Below are positions 16,201 through 20,870 of a stretch of 23,705 bases of DNA, piece by piece. The notes beneath the pieces are model-generated. The model was not told the origin of the DNA. It saw nothing but the letters and a program-made list of their open reading frames with translations, and did no database searches. The translations under genes and the position numbers were made by a program. Every line of letters begins with the position of its first letter. Position 1 is the first letter of the stretch. Source of the stretch: a virus; IMG/VR virus record IMGVR_UViG_3300042879_000502, positions 1-23,705 of that record; one strand, written 5' to 3'.

Positions 16201-19200
16201 CATTTACAACCACCTGGGATGCAATCATACAGTCAGCTGCTACAGATGTTACCAGCCGTTATGTACTAGACAATGGTCAACGAGATTGCTTCTATGATTT
16301 TGGTAGCGTACGACTCAGACCAGGTATGCCACCACCAACTGGTAGTATTAGAGTATACTATGATTACTTTGAACACGGTGCCGGCGACTTTTTTGCTCGC
16401 AGCAGCTATGCTACAAACACACATCCCTATGAAAAAATTACCAGTTACAAGGGCACCAATCTGGGCGATGTACTAGACTTTAGACCTCGAATCACCAGTG
16501 CTGCAACTGGACTTGCTTCAGATAGTGCAGCTCCTCGTTTTGCCACAAACTTTACGGCCGATGTTAGTTTTTATCTGGGTCGCAAAGAAAGTATATTCCT
16601 TGACAAAAATAGCAGTTTCTACAATGTCTCTGGCGTCAGTGATACTGTTCCAGAATTTCCAAAATTAGCCGACACTCTTAATGCTGTTAAACTATATGAT
16701 GTTAGTTTAGCTCCGTATACACGCAGCATAAATGAACCTGTGATTACTACTACCAAATATGAAAATCGTCGCTTTACCATGAAAGACATAGGTCAGGTTG
16801 AAAGACGAGTAACTAATTTAGAAGCTGTGACCAGTTTAAATCTGCTAGAAGCCAAAACTAAAAATCTGCAGATTCGAGACAATCTTGACAGCACACTGGA
16901 ACGTTACAAGACTGGTTTCTTTGTTGATAACTTTACGGATCTAAGCAACACCGAAGTAACTGGCGATGGCCGTTTTACCATGGACATGGATCAGAATCTT
17001 GTACAGCCCAACATTGTAGTTAATAGCATACCACTGGTAGAAAAAATTAACTATACTGCTGGGTTATTTACCAGCAGTGAATTAACTGGATTACGCAGCG
17101 CCAGAACTCAGGAAAACTATGCGGTTACTGGTGATTTAATGACACTTAAATACACAACCAGTACAGTATTAAGACAAGATTTAGCTACAACCAGCATTGC
17201 AGTTGCACCTTTCCTAACTGCTACATTCCTGGGTAACTTAAAATTAGTTCCCGAGGCTGACATCTACGAAACCTATACCTATACTGAAAATTATACCACA
17301 GGTGGTACAACAACTATTAGAGAAACTCTAGATGGTGGCTGGGGTCGTTTCCATAGCACCATTGAAAGACTTACTACTACATTAGTTAGTTCTAGTCGTG
17401 GACCAACTACACTATTGCCGTATTGCCGAGCACAGAGCATTTTATGGAAGGCAAATGGTCTGCGCCCCAATGCCAAGTACTATTGCTTCTTTGACGATCA
17501 AAGAATTGATAGCTACATGACTGGCGCTGTAAAAATGACCTTTGACAACATGCCCATACTGGAATTTAACGAAACTCGAGCCAATGCTGCCAATGAAATC
17601 CCTCGTCGCAGAAGTGAATATGTCAGTGTAAACATCAAAGAGGTAACACGAGCAACCGCAGCTGCCTATGGCTATGAAAGTTCCTGGGTATATGATTACG
17701 GTTGGTTCCATACTAATTTAAATCCTAAAACAGTCGAAACATTCCTGCCCAGCGTGGCTACGCGTGATGCATTCAAACTGGCTTTTGCAGCTGGGCCTTG
17801 CGTGTATTACTACGAGGGTACTGGTGCTGAACGCAAACTTGTTGGTAGTGCAGTTGCTGCATTACAGGATTCAACCACGCTGTATTTGGTTAATGCTCGT
17901 GGTAAATTAAGTCCAACGTTTATTAGAAATTCTGGCAGTTATAACTATTCAGCCGGCCAGTTCTATGTGGGCATTGACGGTTCTGAAGTAAAACGAGTCA
18001 ATGCCACAGTAACAGCTGCCACAGCACTGACTCAGGGAACGGACAATTACCTGTATTCAGATAGCAAGGGCAATGTAGTTGCCGTGCTTGACTTGCCTAA
18101 TACCGACATGCTTAAGTTCCTCAGTGGTCGCAAACCTGTTGTTATTACTGATCATCCAGACAATGATCCTGATGACTGGACCGCTCGAGCAACCGCAGAG
18201 TATTATGCTCAGGGCACCAATGTACAGATTACCAACAGTTACATAACTACCAAGACCTATGTACAACGCTATTACGATCCAATTGCTCAGTCATTCAAAC
18301 TGCCTGATCAGTATGTAAATGGTGCGTATATTAGTGATGTGGATTTATTCTTTTCACAAAAACCACTAACAGAAAAAGCTCCAATCCACCTAGACATTCG
18401 TGTATGTGATGAGTCAGGTCGTCCTAGTGCCAATGAACTGGTTCCAGGTGCAGCTGTAACATTGTATCCAGACGATGTTATTGTAGATGCAACGGGCCGA
18501 ACACCAACTAAATTTAAATTTAGTCAACCTATTTACCTGTTACCAAACAAACACTATGCCATTGTGCCCCGATGTGATACCAAGAACTACAGAGTCTGGA
18601 TTGCTACACTGGGTCAGCAGGACATCTTTGAGCCAACCAAAACCTATACCACCAATGTGTTATTTGGTAGTTTATTTAAATCTCAAGATGGCATTTTATG
18701 GACCGAGGATCAGCTAAGCGACATTAAATTTAGACTGAATCGTTGTGTGTTTAGTACAGCCGACACCGGAGCTAGAGCACACTTTGTGACTCAGCCACTG
18801 GGCACTGATCAGTTGCCAAATAATCCATTGACCTTTGTGCATGGTAGCAACAAGATTCGCATTGGACATAGAAACCATGGATTTGCCAGCGGTGATACAG
18901 TCAGATTGTACAGTGCTTATTGGGCCGGACAATATGCCTTAAACAATCTAAGTTCTATTAACAGCATACCAGTTGGAGAAATTTTTGGTAACTATGTTAG
19001 TTCAACACTTAGTACATATCAACCAAATGACCTAGATCCAGTATTAACCATCAGTGATGTTACTCTGGATACCTATACTGTAACCGTAAGTTCACAGGCT
19101 ATTATCAGTGGTGGTGTTACTGGTGTAACTTCTACCATAGCCGGTGGTAATGACATCAGTGGTGCTAAAAACATACAGTATCACATGGTCAAACCTCGTG

Positions 19201-20303
19201 CTAGAACACTAAACTTCCAACCAACAACTTTAAACCTAACTGGTAAGCTGTTGCGCGGTGTAACCTATGACAACGATGCTAATGCACCAACTGTTCCATA
19301 CAGCTGGTATACTAGAACATTAAACTTTAATGACATCAATGCTTTAGACAGCAGCGTGGTGTTGCTGAGCGAACTTAATGAAGCCAATCGTGTAGATACC
19401 AGCATTACCATTAATGCCGGTGGTACTAACCAGATCTGGAAGAACAGTTTCATTGGTGTAGTCACCATGAGTACAACCGATGATGCAGTTAGCCCAGCTA
19501 TTGATCTAAGCACCATCTATGTAGATGTATTTAATCAAAGAATTGATAATCCTACTCAGGCATCTAGACTCAGTGCGCTAAGCATTGCGGGTTCGACCAG
19601 TACAGTTCTGGTGACCGATGTTATTTGCAACAACAATACCACCATAACTTTTGATGGTAATTTTGACACCATTAATACAACCACTGAAGGACTATTCAAC
19701 AACATAGTTCCAGGTCGTTACATAACTGTGTCAGGCAGCAGTGTTAGTGCCAACAACATAACCAGCACTGGCCTACTAGTGCTTAATGTGGTAAACAATG
19801 GTAAAACCCTGTTTGTTAGCAGCACCACCATACAGACCAGTACTACTGCTGATGCCATAACCATTAGACAGTTTAATGACTTTACCGAGGAAATTACAAC
19901 CGTAGCTGGTAACACCGAAGCTAAATTTATTACTCGAGTGATCAATCTTAAAAATCCAGCTAGCCAGATCAAAATGATTGTTGAAGCCTGCGTACCTAAT
20001 GCTGCAGACTTTGATGTGTATTACAAAACCGGTGCCAGTGGCAGTGATTTTAACAACATAATCTGGACTAGATTTGTAGCTCCAAATCAGCCTAATACCA
20101 ACAGCAGCTATGCTACCCTGGTCAAGAGTGATGTACGAGGTAACTTTACCGATGTTGAATTTAACATTAGTCGCTTTGATAGTACTGGAACATCCATAGA
20201 TCTAAATCCATTTACGGCATTCCAGGTTAAACTGGTCATGCGCTCTAGTAATGCGGCTCGAGTTCCACAGTTCCGCAATCTCAGAGTCATAGCTCATGCA
20301 TAA
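13260..20303 (+). CDS. Giant DUF4815-type baseplate/fibre structural protein
   Basis: 2347 residues. The N-terminus is a clear DUF4815 start: TPYFDDFSEDKNFHKVLFRP, then VQTREMNQLQTILQNQ and GDHLFKDGSMVIPG. A carbohydrate-binding-like insert occupies about 318-376 (IWAATKAYEVNDYV, SGISGASEP, TDGSVVW). Two beta-modules at about 566-638 and 640-708 resemble those in the gp7-like protein. The DUF4815-associated segment DNGQRDCFYDFG to YEKITSYKGTNLGDVLDFRP is at about 1003-1077. Residues about 1670-1830 match another segment typical of marine T4-like virion proteins (ISDVDLFFSQK, FKFSQPIYLLPNKHYAIVPR, GSLFKSQDG). These proteins follow gp8 in related phages and are thought to be baseplate-peripheral or fibre-linking parts; the exact structural role is not established here. 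Confidence 0.8.
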   Translation: MNFNQTPYFDDFSEDKNFHKVLFRPGVAVQTREMNQLQTILQNQVSKVGDHLFKDGSMVIPGNVQYNDKVNFLKIATTNLGSLTLSDLEDKFISSSSDGTGVVARVLKAIAATGTDPITLIILYTGSNENAGGGASKTFAVSSTVYLTDDASKTLTVQAGTDYTGRSAYAFINDGVYYVAKHFVTVASTSISVKKYADTVSDINARIGIQYTESIVTADTDSSLYDNAAGTPNLAAPGAHRYKIDIDFVQCGLEDNPENFFELIRIESGVVQQVINGSQYNILQETLARRTFDESGNYVVEDFKFEIREARDNAQGIWAATKAYEVNDYVYSNVSSTTTRYFECIQSGISGASEPANLSNATIDETSTITDGSVVWRYVASPIGNRGLSATGSSSNVVAVFGKGKAYINGYETLKLVNTNVTLSKARDTRTNNNRSIPLNLGNYVYVNKNFSYGIPDVSTMPPVALFDRIVGNRNIQKFGYGQQVGTARISWVDPDARGGLKVSLSDINMRAGKNFDRDVNSIIVFDTTTSITQTSYTLTGNIKYAGNATSSFLALGNVFNAATTSVGGTVFTTVTGTLTAFTQDLVVGDTIAIGASSSFATVSSWVVAAINSNTNMTIFGPAIATPVAGTSLYVRVPAQTVLGMATGNAVSARFQSEFRSGDVVWLGVANAATTGTVVNVISENRMIVSSNQSTLLANTSIGTYYAGRTATFAADVWGNFQIGINARKLTGNYQLLDYTGGTTIVQAHGALQLRGSNDSKMLTELATNDLVDINGMRLFITKVSSNSVAFAVNLDLATVSGTTTQFPAFKVNNNLNETSSNTLLFPVSEATSSVVDNLFTAYKVYSLSGVSGLSSVTVTLASASGNASAEALGTTDANAYFVAQDIISNLSTPLTVSTVTQVGQNVTVGIAGTFSSNTAKIILPVVRSAVNNTVLGRVKTKTFTASVYDDFLGSSSATRTTLPLSRNDIFKVVKIFQAASFTTTWDAIIQSAATDVTSRYVLDNGQRDCFYDFGSVRLRPGMPPPTGSIRVYYDYFEHGAGDFFARSSYATNTHPYEKITSYKGTNLGDVLDFRPRITSAATGLASDSAAPRFATNFTADVSFYLGRKESIFLDKNSSFYNVSGVSDTVPEFPKLADTLNAVKLYDVSLAPYTRSINEPVITTTKYENRRFTMKDIGQVERRVTNLEAVTSLNLLEAKTKNLQIRDNLDSTLERYKTGFFVDNFTDLSNTEVTGDGRFTMDMDQNLVQPNIVVNSIPLVEKINYTAGLFTSSELTGLRSARTQENYAVTGDLMTLKYTTSTVLRQDLATTSIAVAPFLTATFLGNLKLVPEADIYETYTYTENYTTGGTTTIRETLDGGWGRFHSTIERLTTTLVSSSRGPTTLLPYCRAQSILWKANGLRPNAKYYCFFDDQRIDSYMTGAVKMTFDNMPILEFNETRANAANEIPRRRSEYVSVNIKEVTRATAAAYGYESSWVYDYGWFHTNLNPKTVETFLPSVATRDAFKLAFAAGPCVYYYEGTGAERKLVGSAVAALQDSTTLYLVNARGKLSPTFIRNSGSYNYSAGQFYVGIDGSEVKRVNATVTAATALTQGTDNYLYSDSKGNVVAVLDLPNTDMLKFLSGRKPVVITDHPDNDPDDWTARATAEYYAQGTNVQITNSYITTKTYVQRYYDPIAQSFKLPDQYVNGAYISDVDLFFSQKPLTEKAPIHLDIRVCDESGRPSANELVPGAAVTLYPDDVIVDATGRTPTKFKFSQPIYLLPNKHYAIVPRCDTKNYRVWIATLGQQDIFEPTKTYTTNVLFGSLFKSQDGILWTEDQLSDIKFRLNRCVFSTADTGARAHFVTQPLGTDQLPNNPLTFVHGSNKIRIGHRNHGFASGDTVRLYSAYWAGQYALNNLSSINSIPVGEIFGNYVSSTLSTYQPNDLDPVLTISDVTLDTYTVTVSSQAIISGGVTGVTSTIAGGNDISGAKNIQYHMVKPRARTLNFQPTTLNLTGKLLRGVTYDNDANAPTVPYSWYTRTLNFNDINALDSSVVLLSELNEANRVDTSITINAGGTNQIWKNSFIGVVTMSTTDDAVSPAIDLSTIYVDVFNQRIDNPTQASRLSALSIAGSTSTVLVTDVICNNNTTITFDGNFDTINTTTEGLFNNIVPGRYITVSGSSVSANNITSTGLLVLNVVNNGKTLFVSSTTIQTSTTADAITIRQFNDFTEEITTVAGNTEAKFITRVINLKNPASQIKMIVEACVPNAADFDVYYKTGASGSDFNNIIWTRFVAPNQPNTNSSYATLVKSDVRGNFTDVEFNISRFDSTGTSIDLNPFTAFQVKLVMRSSNAARVPQFRNLRVIAHA
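14211..14387 (+). other. Carbohydrate-binding-like module nested in the DUF4815 protein
   Basis: Encodes residues about 318-376. The pattern W-A-A-T-K-x-Y-x-x-x-D-x-V, a Tyr/Phe-x-Cys strand, SGISGASEP and TDGSVVWRY matches small aromatic-rich modules common in phage fibres and similar to CBM5/12-type chitin-binding folds. The DUF4815 pattern resumes afterwards (GKGKAYINGYE), so it looks inserted. Confidence 0.5.
14958..15383 (+). repeat. Two beta-modules in the DUF4815 protein similar to those of the gp7-like protein
   Basis: Encodes residues about 566-708 in two copies. Copy 1 has FTTVTGTLTAFTQDLVVGDT and WVVAAINSNTNMTI; copy 2 has GNAVSARFQSEFRSGDVVWL and GTVVNVISENRMIV. The spacing (about 70 residues) and the GD-x-[IV] turn match the gp7-like repeats, though the first GxGTxF motif is weaker. 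Confidence 0.45.
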
Positions 20304-20526
20304 CCATGAACTAATTAGAGTAGCTGATAATCCACATCTAAGACGCGATCCTGCAAACAACGCCATCATAGATGTGGATGCAGATGCCTATGAACGGTAT
20401 CAGCTACAACGAGCCGAACGTCTGGCAACTCGTCAACAAATATCACAGTTAGAGGAACGTATAAATAACCATGAGAACCTTCTTGTAGATATAAAAACCC
20501 TCCTACAACAACTGCTGGACAAGTAA
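20296..20526 (+). CDS. Small coiled-coil protein, conserved neighbour of DUF4815 genes
   Basis: 76 residues. The N-terminal half, IRVADNPHLRRDPANNAIID, follows a pattern seen in small proteins next to DUF4815-type genes in T4-like marine phages (NPxLxRD...NAII). The C-terminal half, about residues 38-75, is a charged helix with heptad-like hydrophobic spacing (ISQLEERINNHENLLVDIKT), so it probably forms a coiled coil. No function is known to me. The start codon overlaps the end of the giant gene by 8 bases, with no clear ribosome-binding site. An ATG at 20306 is in a different frame and was not used. The next gene overlaps as TAATG. A structural or assembly-helper role is inferred from position alone. 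Confidence 0.7.
   Translation: MHNHELIRVADNPHLRRDPANNAIIDVDADAYERYQLQRAERLATRQQISQLEERINNHENLLVDIKTLLQQLLDK
20460..20467 (+). promoter_or_regulatory. T4-type late promoter box TATAAATA inside the small coiled-coil gene
   Basis: An exact TATAAATA lies within the 76-residue gene. The predicted +1 is near 20473, about 53 bases before ATG 20526. It could drive the 20526 gene and the large fibre gene independently of the DUF4815 gene. Confidence 0.6.
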
Positions 20527-20864
20527 TGGCCATTCAACAAAACATTGTACTAGAACAGGGAACGGATTTTCAGGCTACCATAAAGCTCTATGCTGACATA
20601 GTTAGTCCTTTAAATTTAACCAATTTTACTGGCGAAGCTCAGATGCGTCGCAGTTATGACAGCGTTAGTTCAACGGCAGTTTTTGCCGTAGGCATACCAT
20701 TGCCTGGCAATGGTGAAGTTGTACTTAGTCTGTCTGCGGCCAGCAGTGCAGGTATTAAATATGGGCGTTACCTGTATGATGTAGTACTAACCAATGGCGG
20801 CACTGGTACTAAAACACGTGCTGTAGAGGGTATTGTAACTGTAACTCCGCGTGTTACCAGGTAG
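20526..20864 (+). CDS. Small beta-sandwich-like virion protein
   Basis: 112 residues. The sequence follows a pattern I associate with short virion proteins downstream of DUF4815 genes and with the N-terminal domain of baseplate-attached fibre proteins: IVLEQGTDFQATIKLYADIV, then LNLTNFTGEAQMRRSYDS, an IKYGRYLYDVVLTNGG strand pair, and a final RAVEGIVTVTPRVTR. The alternating pattern suggests a small beta-sandwich. Such domains often connect fibres to the baseplate, and the next gene is a fibre-like protein, so an adaptor role is plausible but inferred. The gene overlaps the previous stop as TAATG and ends in a predicted hairpin overlapping its stop codon. Confidence 0.7.
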   Translation: MAIQQNIVLEQGTDFQATIKLYADIVSPLNLTNFTGEAQMRRSYDSVSSTAVFAVGIPLPGNGEVVLSLSAASSAGIKYGRYLYDVVLTNGGTGTKTRAVEGIVTVTPRVTR

Positions 20865-20869
20865 GTAAC
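20853..20869 (+). promoter_or_regulatory. Hairpin over the stop codon and ribosome-binding site of the fibre gene
   Basis: GTTACC (20853-20858) and GGTAAC (20864-20869) form a perfect 6-base stem with a 5-base loop AGGTA. The loop and 3' arm contain stop codon TAG 20862-20864 and both AGG candidates for ATG 20871, so folding would hide the initiation site unless a ribosome terminating upstream opens it. Confidence 0.4.
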
Positions 20870-20870
20870 C

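Noticed and set aside
16273-16476. 67-codon + strand frame inside the DUF4815 gene
   Set aside because: Overlaps a DUF4815-associated conserved segment in another frame, with no initiation signal.
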